Source: Azoarcus sp031555955
Lineage (GTDB): Bacteria > Pseudomonadota > Gammaproteobacteria > Burkholderiales > Rhodocyclaceae
Direction of reading: 5' to 3'
Assembly: GCA_031555955.1 (NCBI GenBank)
Contig: JAVBTY010000028.1
Span: 1-64,000 of the forward strand
Length of the DNA: 64,000 nucleotides
Position numbers and translations under genes: made by a program. Below the pieces are notes generated by a model. The model had not been told where the DNA came from. It ran no database searches and saw only the letters and a program-made list of their open reading frames with translations. Positions 51,964 to 60,969 of this stretch are shown here, piece after piece. Numbering within the stretch: the first letter of the stretch is position 1; each line of letters opens with the position of its first letter.

Positions 51964-53760
51964 TCAGAAGGAATCGTCAGCCATATCCAGCGCTCCCGCC
52001 GCGCCATGCGTCACCGCGTAGGAAAGCCCCGAAGCCTGGGACAGGACGTGATCCGCATAGAAGCGGGCCGTGGTGATTTTCGCCTGATAGAACGCGGCAT
52101 CACCGCCACCTGCTTTCAGTTTCTCCTGCGCGATCAGGGCGGAACGCGCCATCAGCCATCCGCCAGCGACGATGCCGAGCAGCTTGAGGAAGGGAACCGA
52201 ACCGACGGACGCCGCCTTGATATCCTTGTCGTAGGTAGCAAGGATATAGGCCACCGCCTCTTCCACCGCAACAATGCCCTTGCCGAGGGACTGGCGCATC
52301 GCGGCGAAAGCGCCGTCCGCCTGGTTGCCCAGCCGGGTTTCGGTTTCGCGCATCTGCGCCAGCACGCCCATGACCGTAACGCCATTGTCGCGCGCGATCT
52401 TGCGCCCGATCAGATCATTGGCCTGGATAGCCGTCGTCCCTTCATAAATCGCGGTAATACGCGCATCGCGCAGATGCTGCGCCGCGCCGGTTTCCTCGAT
52501 GAAGCCCATGCCGCCATGCACCTGCACACCGGTCGAGGCGATATCGATCGAGTTTTCGGTAAACCAGCCCTTCACGACCGGAATCATCAGATCCACAAAC
52601 GCCTGGTTGCGCGCCCGCGTGCCTTCATCCGGATGATCGTGAGCCGTGTCCGTAGCCGCGCCGACCACGTAGGCGAGCGCGCGCATCGCTTCAGTCTGGC
52701 TCTTCATCGACATCAGCATCCTGCGCACGTCCGCATGGCGGAGAATCGCCACCTTCGGGCCGCCGCGCACACCCGCCTCCGTGCCCTGGATACGGTCTTT
52801 CGCGTACGCAAGCGCGTGCTGGTAGGCACGTTCGGACAGCGCCAGACCTTCCATCCCGACCGCGAAGCGGGCCGCGTTCATCATGATGAACATGTACTCA
52901 AGGCCGCGGTTCAGCTCACCCACCAGGGTGCCGATCGCGCCGCCCTTGTCACCAAAGGCAAGGACGCAGGTCGGGCTGGCGTGGATGCCCAGCTTGTGCT
53001 CGATGGAAACGCAGTGGACGTCGTTGCGCGCGCCCAGGCTGCCATCGGCATTGACGAGAAACTTGGGCACAACGAACAGGGAAATCCCCTTCACCCCCTC
53101 GGGCGCATCCGGCAGGCGGGCCAGCACCAGATGAACGATGTTGTCGGTAAGGTCATGCTCGCCATAGGTGATGAAAATTTTCTGGCCGAAAATCTTGTAG
53201 GTGCCATCGCCCTGCGGCTCGGCACGCGTGCGGACCGCGGCCAGATCCGAACCGGCCTGCGGCTCGGTCAGATTCATGGTGCCGGTCCATTCGCCGCTCA
53301 CCATCTTCGGCAGAAAGGTTTTTTTCTGCTCATCGGTGCCACGCAGCATCAGCGCCTCAATCGCGCCGCTGGTCAGCATCGGACACAGGGAAAACGCCAT
53401 GTTGGCCGACTTCCACATTTCCATGACCGCAGTCGAAACAAGCTTCGGCAGCCCCTGACCACCGTATTGCGGGTCGCCCGCCACGGCATTCCAGCCCGCA
53501 TCCACAAACTGGCGGTAAGCACCCTTCCAGCCGGTAGCGGTTTTCACATTTCCGTTATCCCACCTGGCGCCTTCCTGGTCGCCGCTCCGGTTCAGGGGCG
53601 CAAGCACTCCACCCGCGAATTTGCCGGCCTCATCCAGGATCGCATCCACCAGATCCGAGGAAACTTCCTCGTTCCCCGGCAGGCGGACGACGTCTTCCAG
53701 CATGGCCAGCTCGCGCATCGCGAACTGCATGTCACGGATCGGTGCGGTGTAGTTGCTCAT
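51964..53760 (-). CDS. Acyl-CoA dehydrogenase of the long DmdC/AidB-like type
   Basis: 598-aa FAD enzyme that transfers electrons to ETF. The central domain shows GTMNLTEPQAGSDLAAVRT and FITYGEHDLTDNIVHLVLAR. Helices around NAARFAVGMEGLALSERAYQ and GAAQHLRDARITAIYEGTTA give the catalytic Glu (YEGTT) and FAD binding. An about 130-aa C-terminal extension (KAGGGDAAFYQAKITTARFY) is that of 3-methylmercaptopropionyl-CoA dehydrogenase-like forms. It is next to etfA and etfB. Substrate unknown. Confidence 0.92.
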   Translation of the reverse strand: MSNYTAPIRDMQFAMRELAMLEDVVRLPGNEEVSSDLVDAILDEAGKFAGGVLAPLNRSGDQEGARWDNGNVKTATGWKGAYRQFVDAGWNAVAGDPQYGGQGLPKLVSTAVMEMWKSANMAFSLCPMLTSGAIEALMLRGTDEQKKTFLPKMVSGEWTGTMNLTEPQAGSDLAAVRTRAEPQGDGTYKIFGQKIFITYGEHDLTDNIVHLVLARLPDAPEGVKGISLFVVPKFLVNADGSLGARNDVHCVSIEHKLGIHASPTCVLAFGDKGGAIGTLVGELNRGLEYMFIMMNAARFAVGMEGLALSERAYQHALAYAKDRIQGTEAGVRGGPKVAILRHADVRRMLMSMKSQTEAMRALAYVVGAATDTAHDHPDEGTRARNQAFVDLMIPVVKGWFTENSIDIASTGVQVHGGMGFIEETGAAQHLRDARITAIYEGTTAIQANDLIGRKIARDNGVTVMGVLAQMRETETRLGNQADGAFAAMRQSLGKGIVAVEEAVAYILATYDKDIKAASVGSVPFLKLLGIVAGGWLMARSALIAQEKLKAGGGDAAFYQAKITTARFYADHVLSQASGLSYAVTHGAAGALDMADDSF

Positions 53761-53816
53761 TTGGGATCACTCCATGTTGATGATTGCATCTGGCCGGAAA
53801 CCGGCCGCTTTACTTG

Positions 53817-54488
53817 CTACTTGCCCAGCAGATAACGGCGATCGTCAAAAGCCTCCACCCAGCCGGGGCGGTAAACCACCATCAGCGTTATGACGGCTCC
53901 GCTAATCCATGCCTCGGCAAACCCGAGCAGGAGGAAAGGCGGCAGATAATCGCCGAACAGAAAACCGGCGCTATACGCGCCGGACAACATCAGTACAAGG
54001 GATACGGAAATGCCCTGGGCCATTACCGTCAATGCAGCCCCCAGAAAGGCCGCCGCAAAAATGAAAATGAAAAGATGCGCTGGCAGCCAGCGTTCAACGG
54101 CATGCTGAATGAGTGTTGCGACATAAACGGGAACAATCACCATCAGAACAAAACTGGCCGGCCAGGCCAGCCATTCTCCCGTGCCGTTAAGCATGACGCC
54201 GGTCAGCGTAACACCAAGCGCGAACAGGGCCAGATGTGGCCCCAGCGCCAGCGTCGCCGCCATTGCGCCCAGCATGTGAAGATCCGCCACCGGCTCAATT
54301 CCAACCCTGAGGCTCCACAGCAGCATGAGACCGACTGCAAACCCCGCCGCCAGATTGAGCCGGACCGACGAGGGCTCCAGCAGGCTGCGCCACGGCGCGC
54401 GGCGGACCGCGCGCCAGAGCGCAATGACGGATAGCAGAGTCATTCCCCAGTGCCACGACGCCGGGAAAAGCGGCGCCGTCAGATCCAT
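53817..54488 (-). CDS. CbiM-like energy-coupling-factor transporter permease
   Basis: 223 aa, six or seven helices. LHMLGAMAATLALGPHLALF and the membrane pattern match the CbiM/NikM family of Co/Ni transporters. The usual metal-binding N-terminal MHxxxG is replaced by MDLTAPLFPASWHWG, so metal transport is doubtful. ATPase and CbiQ partners are absent here. It ends 56 bases before the dehydrogenase start, in the same operon as etfA. Confidence 0.82.
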   Translation of the reverse strand: MDLTAPLFPASWHWGMTLLSVIALWRAVRRAPWRSLLEPSSVRLNLAAGFAVGLMLLWSLRVGIEPVADLHMLGAMAATLALGPHLALFALGVTLTGVMLNGTGEWLAWPASFVLMVIVPVYVATLIQHAVERWLPAHLFIFIFAAAFLGAALTVMAQGISVSLVLMLSGAYSAGFLFGDYLPPFLLLGFAEAWISGAVITLMVVYRPGWVEAFDDRRYLLGK

Positions 54489-54521
54489 GGGGCGGATTCC
54501 GCAACCCGCCTGGCGTTTTCC

Positions 54522-55454
54522 TCAGCCAACCGCCGCGGTCAGCGCCGGCACGGCTTCGAAAAGATCCGCAACCAGCCCGTAATCGGCCACCTGGAAAATG
54601 GGCGCTTCCGGATCCTTGTTGATCGCCACGATCACTTTTGAATCCTTCATGCCCGCCAGATGCTGGATCGCGCCAGAGATGCCGATGGCGACGTAAAGCT
54701 GCGGCGCGACGATCTTGCCCGTCTGCCCAACCTGGTAGTCGTTCGGCACATAGCCCGCGTCCACGGCGGCGCGCGAAGCGCCAAGACCGGCGCCAAGCGC
54801 ATCGGCCAGCGGCTCAAGCAGCTTGTGGTAGTTTTCGCCACTGCCAAGGCCGCGCCCGCCAGAAACGATGATTTTCGCGGCACCCAGTTCAGGACGGGCG
54901 CTTTTGGTCAGCTCCCGGTTCACCAGGGTGGACAGGCCCAGATCGGCCGCGGCGGGAACCGTCCCGGTTTCCGCCGCTCCGCCTTCCGCCGCTGCGGCGA
55001 ACGCCGTGGTGCGCACGGTGATCACTTTCACCGCATCCGCGCTCTTCACCGTGGCCAGCGCATTGCCCGCGTAGATCGGACGCACAAACGTATCCGCCGA
55101 TTCAACACCGGTGATTTCGCTGATCTGCGCCACGTCCAGCAGGGCCGCAACACGCGGCAGGACGTTTTTGCCCGCGCTGGTGGCGGCGGCGAGGATATGG
55201 GTGTAACCGGCGGCAATGGTCCTGACCAGTTCGGCCAGATTTTCGGCAAGCTGGCTTTCATAGTGCGGCGCATCGGCCACCAGCACTTTCTTGACACCGC
55301 TGATTTTCGCCGCGGCGGACGCCGCCGCGCCGCAGCCCGCGCCCGCGACCAGCAGGTGAACGTCGCCGCCGATCTGCGCCGCGGCGGTCACCGCGTTCAG
55401 CGTCGCGGCCTTGAGCGACTGGTTGTCATGTTCGGCAATAACCAGAATCGACAT
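54522..55454 (-). CDS. etfA: Electron transfer flavoprotein alpha subunit
   Basis: 310 aa from ATG 55454 (MSILVIAEHDNQSLKAATLN). FAD-binding C-terminal part with IIVSGGRGLGSGENYHKLLE, SRAAVDAGYVPNDYQVGQTG and VAPQLYVAIGISGAIQHLAG. Accepts electrons from acyl-CoA dehydrogenases. It follows etfB by 81 bases. Confidence 0.96.
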   Translation of the reverse strand: MSILVIAEHDNQSLKAATLNAVTAAAQIGGDVHLLVAGAGCGAAASAAAKISGVKKVLVADAPHYESQLAENLAELVRTIAAGYTHILAAATSAGKNVLPRVAALLDVAQISEITGVESADTFVRPIYAGNALATVKSADAVKVITVRTTAFAAAAEGGAAETGTVPAAADLGLSTLVNRELTKSARPELGAAKIIVSGGRGLGSGENYHKLLEPLADALGAGLGASRAAVDAGYVPNDYQVGQTGKIVAPQLYVAIGISGAIQHLAGMKDSKVIVAINKDPEAPIFQVADYGLVADLFEAVPALTAAVG

Positions 55455-55535
55455 ATTCAGAATTCCTTCATCCTGGAAAAAGACAGGCCGGGCGAAAGGC
55501 CGCAACGGAATGCGGACGTCCGGCCAGAACGGGTT

Positions 55536-56291
55536 TTACAGAACCTTGGCTTCGTTTCTGAGCTTTTCGACGAGCTGGGCCACATCGGCCACCCGCACGC
55601 CCGCGCTGCGCTTCGGCGGTTCCGCCACTTTCAGCACCGTCAGGCGGGAAGCGGTATCGACGCCCAGATCGGCCGGTTTTACCGTGTCCAGCGGTTTCTT
55701 CTTCGCCTTCATGATGTTGGGCAGCGTCGCATAACGCGGCTCGTTCAGCCGCAGGTCGGTGGTGACCAGCGCGGGCAGCGGAACCGAAACCGTTTCCAGT
55801 CCGCCGTCGATTTCGCGCGTCACCGTCGCCCGCTTTCCTTCTTCGCCCAGCACAAGCTTGGAGGCGAAAGTAGCCTGCGGCCATCCCAGCAACGCGGAAA
55901 GCATCTGCCCGGTCTGGTTCGCGTCATCGTCGATCGCCTGCTTGCCGCAGATGACCAGTTGCGGCGCTTCGCGGCCGATCACCGCCTTCAGCAGTTTCGC
56001 CACCGCCAGCGGCTGCAGTTCGTCGTCCGTTTCGACCAGAATGCCGCGGTCGGCGCCAATCGCCATGGCCGCGCGCAGCGTTTCCTGGCAGCCCGCCACG
56101 CCGCACGTCACCGCCACGATCTCGGTCACCTGCCCCGCTTCCTTGAGGCGGACGGCTTCTTCCACCGCGATTTCATCGAACGGGTTCATGCTCATTTTCA
56201 CGTTCGTGACATCAACCCCGCTGCCATCCGCCTTGACGCGGACCTTGACGTTGTAATCAACCACACGTTTGACGGGAACAAGAATCTTCAA
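55536..56291 (-). CDS. etfB: Electron transfer flavoprotein beta subunit
   Basis: 251 aa. MKILVPVKRVVDYNVKVRVK is the family start, and VKMSMNPFDEIAVEEAVRLK and LVICGKQAIDDDANQTGQML bind AMP. First gene of the etfB-etfA-cbiM-like-acyl-CoA dehydrogenase run. AAGGAGCAC precedes the ATG. Confidence 0.96.
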   Translation of the reverse strand: MKILVPVKRVVDYNVKVRVKADGSGVDVTNVKMSMNPFDEIAVEEAVRLKEAGQVTEIVAVTCGVAGCQETLRAAMAIGADRGILVETDDELQPLAVAKLLKAVIGREAPQLVICGKQAIDDDANQTGQMLSALLGWPQATFASKLVLGEEGKRATVTREIDGGLETVSVPLPALVTTDLRLNEPRYATLPNIMKAKKKPLDTVKPADLGVDTASRLTVLKVAEPPKRSAGVRVADVAQLVEKLRNEAKVL

Positions 56292-56473
56292 CGCTGTGCT
56301 CCTTCAATGATTTTGTCCGGACAAAAATTTCGCAACACCCCCGATTATCTCACCGTTCCTGCGGATTGGCGTGCCCCGCTTAATTTATCGCGCCATAAGA
56401 AATATGGTGGCGCGATCCGGGACACAATACGGCTGCATTGACGGCCCGCCGCCTGACATCATCTGGAGAGCCC

Positions 56474-58099
56474 ATGGTTTTTCCGTTTTCCCGCTGGTTC
56501 GACCGCAACATTCTTGAACTCGGCCGCGAAATGCGGCTGGCCTATCTGCCGCCGCTGATGGTGTACTGCGCCTACGGCATTTCAATGCTGACAGGCATCG
56601 TCGGCACGTTTTTCATCAAGGATTACCTCGATCTTTCGGCGGCCTTTCTCGCCGCCCTCGGCTTCTGGGCCGGTATTCCGTGGGCGCTGAAAATTCCGCT
56701 CGGGCATCTGGTCGATCTGCTGTGGCGTCACAAGGCCGGGCTGGTTTATCTGGGCGCATCGCTGATCGCAGCCAGCCTGCTGATCATGATTGGCCTCATC
56801 GGCAACCCCGCAGCCATGCGGGCGATCCTGCCGGCGGAAACCTGGTTTGTGCTGTCCACGCTGCTCGCGCCGCTGGGCTACGTGATGCAGGACGCGGTGG
56901 CCGACGCCATGACGGTGGAAGCCGTGCCGCGCTACGACGCCAGCGGCCAGCCTTATGACGAAACGCAGGTGCGCCTGATGCACACGACGATGCAGACGCT
57001 CGGACGCATCGCCATCATCGGCGGCGGCGTACTGGTATCGCTGGTCAACGTCGCCATGTTCGAAGGCACGGAAAACCTCGCCCAGGCGGAAAAGGCCGCG
57101 ATTTATGTGCGCATCTACGAACTGGCCCTGCTCGTCCCCCTGCTGTCGGTCAGCGGCGTGCTGCTGGCGGGTGTGCTGAAACGGCGCGAGGCGCGGCGGC
57201 TGGCCGCGTTTGGTCATGGCGTCGGGGACATCGCCCGCGCGCTGCATGGCGAACCAGAGGAAAAGGTTACGCCGAACCGCTGGATTCTTGGCGGCAGCGC
57301 GGTGTTCGTCGCGGTAACGCTCGGCATCGGCCTGTCGGATTTCGCATACGCCCAGGAAGCGATCCTGCTCGGCTCTTTCAGCATCATCGGCTTCATGATG
57401 GCGAAGCTGCTGCGGGAACTCTCCCCCGAAGCGCGGCGCACCCTGATCGGCACCGCCATCATCATCTTCGTTTTCCGCGCCATGCCTTCGCCGGGCGCGG
57501 GCGTTACCTGGTGGATGATCGACCGGCTCGGCTTCGACCAGGCCTTTCTTTCCCGGCTCGACCTGATCACCAGCGGCCTGACGCTGGCCGGGCTGTTCCT
57601 GTTCCGCCGTTTCATGGCGGAACGCTCCATCGCTTACATCGTCGTGTTTCTCACCCTGGCCGGAACAGCGCTGTCACTGCCCACGCTCGCCATGTATCAC
57701 GGGCTGCATGAATGGACGGCGGCGCACAGCGGCGGCATGGTCGATGCGCGCTTCATCGCCATCGCCAGCACCGCGCTCGAATCGCCGCTGGGCCAGGTTT
57801 CGATGGTGCCGATGCTGGCGTGGATCGCCAGTTCCGCGCCGCCGCGGCTCAAGGCGACATTCTTCGCGGTCATGGCCTCGTTCACCAATCTGGCGCTATC
57901 CACCTCGCAGCTGGGCAGCAAATACCTGAACCAGATCTACACCGTCAGCCGCGAAGTCCGGGACGCCAGCGGCGCGGTCGCCACCGCGGCGGATTACAGC
58001 GAACTCGGTCCGCTGCTCGTCACCGTTATCGTGCTCGCGCTGCTGCTGCCGCTGGCCGCCATCGGATTTACGCGCCTCGCCCGGCTGCGCAGCGCGTAA
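56474..58099 (+). CDS. Major facilitator superfamily membrane carrier
   Basis: 541 aa from ATG 56474 with GGAGAG 6 bases upstream. About 12-14 helices, with a long loop after helix 6 (REARRLAAFGHGVGDIARAL). LSAAFLAALGFWAGIPWALK and YVMQDAVADAMTVEAVPRYD resemble the folate-biopterin (BT1) branch of MFS. Substrate unknown. Divergent from etfB. Confidence 0.82.
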   Translation: MVFPFSRWFDRNILELGREMRLAYLPPLMVYCAYGISMLTGIVGTFFIKDYLDLSAAFLAALGFWAGIPWALKIPLGHLVDLLWRHKAGLVYLGASLIAASLLIMIGLIGNPAAMRAILPAETWFVLSTLLAPLGYVMQDAVADAMTVEAVPRYDASGQPYDETQVRLMHTTMQTLGRIAIIGGGVLVSLVNVAMFEGTENLAQAEKAAIYVRIYELALLVPLLSVSGVLLAGVLKRREARRLAAFGHGVGDIARALHGEPEEKVTPNRWILGGSAVFVAVTLGIGLSDFAYAQEAILLGSFSIIGFMMAKLLRELSPEARRTLIGTAIIIFVFRAMPSPGAGVTWWMIDRLGFDQAFLSRLDLITSGLTLAGLFLFRRFMAERSIAYIVVFLTLAGTALSLPTLAMYHGLHEWTAAHSGGMVDARFIAIASTALESPLGQVSMVPMLAWIASSAPPRLKATFFAVMASFTNLALSTSQLGSKYLNQIYTVSREVRDASGAVATAADYSELGPLLVTVIVLALLLPLAAIGFTRLARLRSA

Positions 58100-58232
58100 A
58101 TCCATGCGGAAAACTTATGCGGAAGGCGCACGCAGAATCCCGTCAGGGCGTGCGATACCGCCTGGCGGACTGGCGCGAACGCCCGCGCCCGCACCATAAT
58201 CGCCAGCCCCTCCAATTCAGCAGGAAAGCGCC

Positions 58233-58820
58233 ATGACCGCCGCCGACACCCTGTTCGACCCTGTTTTCCGTTCCGCCCGCAGCATCAACCGCTTTACCGC
58301 CCGCCCGGTTCCGGACGAAGCCTTGCACCAGCTTTACGATCTGCTCAGATGGGGGCCGACGTCGATGAACTGCCAGCCGGCGCGTTACGTTTTCGTCAGA
58401 AGCCCCGAGGCGAAGGCCCGGCTCAAACCGGCGCTGTCGCCGGGAAACGTGGAAAAAACGATGGCTGCGCCGGTCACCGCGATCGTGGCGCTCGATACCC
58501 GTTTTTACGAACATCTGCCCACGCAGTTTCCGGCCATCGCCAACGCGCGCGATCTGTTCGCGGGCAATGCCGCCCTGGCCGAAGGCACGGCGTTCCGTAA
58601 CAGCAGCCTGCAGGGTGCGTACCTGATCATCGCCGCCCGCATGCTGGGGCTGGACTGCGGGCCGATGAGCGGTTTTGACGCGGACAGCCTCAACGCGGAA
58701 TTTTTCCCCGACGGCCGCTACCGGGCCAACTTTCTCGTCAATCTCGGCTACGGCGACCCGGCGGGCAACTACCCGCGCGGGCCGCGTCTGGCTTTCGACG
58801 AGGCGGCCCGCATCGTCTGA
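58233..58820 (+). CDS. RutE/HadB-like nitroreductase, putative malonic semialdehyde reductase
   Basis: 195-aa FMN enzyme. RSARSINRFTARPVPDEAL, LLRWGPTSMNCQPARYVFV, NSSLQGAYLIIAARMLGLDC and MSGFDAD are the RutE signature. RutE would reduce malonic semialdehyde to 3-hydroxypropionate in pyrimidine breakdown; no rut operon is seen here. 3' end faces the gabD-like gene. Confidence 0.9.
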   Translation: MTAADTLFDPVFRSARSINRFTARPVPDEALHQLYDLLRWGPTSMNCQPARYVFVRSPEAKARLKPALSPGNVEKTMAAPVTAIVALDTRFYEHLPTQFPAIANARDLFAGNAALAEGTAFRNSSLQGAYLIIAARMLGLDCGPMSGFDADSLNAEFFPDGRYRANFLVNLGYGDPAGNYPRGPRLAFDEAARIV

Positions 58821-58856
58821 GCGCTCCTTTCCGGCAGCGCGCCGGGCGGGCGGTTT

Positions 58857-60311
58857 TTACAGCCCGCCCATGGCGAGATATTTGATTTCCATGTACTCGT
58901 CCAGCCCGTGGCGGGAGCCTTCGCGCCCGAGGCCGGACTGTTTGACGCCGCCGAAAGGCGCGACTTCCGTGGAAATCAGCCCCGTATTGATCCCGATCAT
59001 CCCGTATTCGAGCCGCCCGGCCACACGCCAGGCCCGCCCAATGTCGCGCGAGTAAAAATAGGCGGCGAGTCCGTACTGCGTATCGTTGGCCATGCGCACC
59101 GCCTCTTCCTCGCTGCCGAAGCGGAACAGCGGCGCGACCGGGCCGAAGATTTCTTCCTTCGCCATCGCCATTGCGGGCGTCATTTCCGCCAGCACCGTCG
59201 GTTCGAACCACGTTCCGCCCAGCGCATGGCGTTTTCCGCCCGCGACGATGCGCGCGCCGTGCGCAACGGCATCGGCGACGAGATTTTCAACCTTGATCAC
59301 GGCGGCCTCGTCGATCAGCGGCCCCTGGGTAACGCCCTCCTCCATGCCGTTGCCCACCTTCAGCCCGGCTACCGCGCGGGCGAACCGTTCGGCGAACGCA
59401 TCGTAGATACCGTCCTGCACCAGCAGGCGGTTGCTGCACACGCAGGTTTGCCCGGCGTTGCGGTATTTCGAGGCGATGGCCCCCGCCACCGCCGCATCGA
59501 TATCGGCATCGTCAAACACGATGAAGGGCGCATTGCCGCCCAGCTCCAGCGACAGTTTCTTGATCGTGGGCGCGCACTGGCGCATCAGCAGCCGCCCCGT
59601 TTCGGTGGAGCCGGTGAAGCTGAGCTTGCGCACCACCGGGCTGGCGGTAAGTTCGCCGCCAATGGCGACCGGATCGCCGGTCACCACGTTGAACACACCC
59701 GCGGGCACGCCCGCGCGCTGCGCCAGTTCCGCCAGCGCCAGCGCCGAAAGCGGCGTCTGCTCGGCGGGCTTGAGCACCATCGTGCAGCCGGCGGCGAGCG
59801 CGGGCCCCGCCTTGCGCGTAATCATGGCCGAAGGGAAATTCCACGGCGTGATCGCGGCGCAAACACCCACCGGTTCCCTGGTAACAATCAGTTGCCGGTC
59901 TGTCCACGGCGAGGGAATCACCTCGCCGTAAGCGCGCCGGGCTTCCTCGGCGAACCATTCCAGAAAGGACGCGGCATAGACGATTTCGCCCCGCGCCTCG
60001 GCCAGCGGCTTGCCCTGTTCGGCAGTCATGATGCGGGCAAGATCGTCCTGGTTTTCCAGCATCAGTTCGTACCAGCGGCGCAGGATGCGCGCCCGCGCGG
60101 CGGCGGTTTGCCCACGCCAGCCCGCCAGCGCGCGCGCGGCTGCGTCGATCGCATGCCGGGTTTCTGTAACGCCACAGCAGGGAACGCGGGCAATGATCGC
60201 ACCACTAGCGGGATCGGTGACGACGAGCGTCGCGCCATCGGCCGCGTTGATCCACTGGCCGTCGATATAACCGGCCTGGCGCAGCAGACCGGGATCATTC
60301 AGTTGCAACAT
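58857..60311 (-). CDS. gabD: NAD(P)-dependent succinate-semialdehyde dehydrogenase
   Basis: 484 aa aldehyde dehydrogenase. VCAAITPWNFPSAMITRKAG, FTGSTETGRLLMRQCAPTIK, LELGGNAPFIVFDDADID (Glu) and KYRNAGQTCVCSNRLLVQDG (catalytic Cys) are complete, and the C-end KQSGLGREGSRHGLDEYMEI matches GabD. Tail-to-tail with the RutE-like gene. Confidence 0.93.
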   Translation of the reverse strand: MLQLNDPGLLRQAGYIDGQWINAADGATLVVTDPASGAIIARVPCCGVTETRHAIDAAARALAGWRGQTAAARARILRRWYELMLENQDDLARIMTAEQGKPLAEARGEIVYAASFLEWFAEEARRAYGEVIPSPWTDRQLIVTREPVGVCAAITPWNFPSAMITRKAGPALAAGCTMVLKPAEQTPLSALALAELAQRAGVPAGVFNVVTGDPVAIGGELTASPVVRKLSFTGSTETGRLLMRQCAPTIKKLSLELGGNAPFIVFDDADIDAAVAGAIASKYRNAGQTCVCSNRLLVQDGIYDAFAERFARAVAGLKVGNGMEEGVTQGPLIDEAAVIKVENLVADAVAHGARIVAGGKRHALGGTWFEPTVLAEMTPAMAMAKEEIFGPVAPLFRFGSEEEAVRMANDTQYGLAAYFYSRDIGRAWRVAGRLEYGMIGINTGLISTEVAPFGGVKQSGLGREGSRHGLDEYMEIKYLAMGGL

Positions 60312-60459
60312 GACGGAAACTCCTGTGCTGAAAATTGGCGCAACCCGGGGCGGCGGCGCAATGGCCGCCGTGGCGCTATCCGCATTATGGTAGCGCTTCA
60401 GCGTCTTTCCGCAGGGGCCGCTATCGCCACGGCCAGAAATGGGCTACGCGGGAGGCGCG

Positions 60460-60966
60460 TTACAGCCCGGGGAAAAGGCGCGACCTGACGAGGCGGATTT
60501 CGCCGTTCGCCACCCGCCGCGCAAAGGGGCGGGACGGTTCCATGCCTTCTTCGTAGCGGACGATGTCGAAGCTGACGTAGCCGCCATCCCGCGCCATCTT
60601 CTGCGCGCTGCGCAGGAAAACCTGGCGCGCCTCGCCTTCGCCGCCAGTCACGAGCAGCTTCATGCGCAGGTCAAGCTGGCGGCGCTCTTCATCGAGCTGC
60701 GTCACCCGCACCTGCCATGTGGGCGCGAAGGGGTCATAGATCGAATAGGCGATCAGCGCTCCGGCAATATATTCCGGTTCGAAATAGCCCAGTTCGCTCG
60801 CCTCCAGCACCGCGCCCAGCGTGCCCGCCGCCGCGGCGCTGTAGTCGCGCACGAATATTTCCGTATTTTCTTCGGTGAAGATCCGTTCGTACTGCTCCTT
60901 GACCGAGGCGCACCCCACCGCCAGCGGCAGCGCGAGAAGCGGAAGAAGAAAACGGCGCAGGCGCAT
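60460..60966 (-). CDS. Lipoprotein of unknown function behind flgL
   Basis: 168 aa. The signal MRLRRFLLPLLALPLAVGC ends in a lipobox (LAVGC, Cys at 19). The mature part has LGYFEPEYIAGALIAYSIYD and VRVTQLDEERRQLDLRMKLL, a compact alpha/beta domain. It starts 3 bases after the flgL stop, in the same transcript. A flagellum link is positional only. Confidence 0.72.
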   Translation of the reverse strand: MRLRRFLLPLLALPLAVGCASVKEQYERIFTEENTEIFVRDYSAAAAGTLGAVLEASELGYFEPEYIAGALIAYSIYDPFAPTWQVRVTQLDEERRQLDLRMKLLVTGGEGEARQVFLRSAQKMARDGGYVSFDIVRYEEGMEPSRPFARRVANGEIRLVRSRLFPGL

Positions 60967-60969
60967 GAT

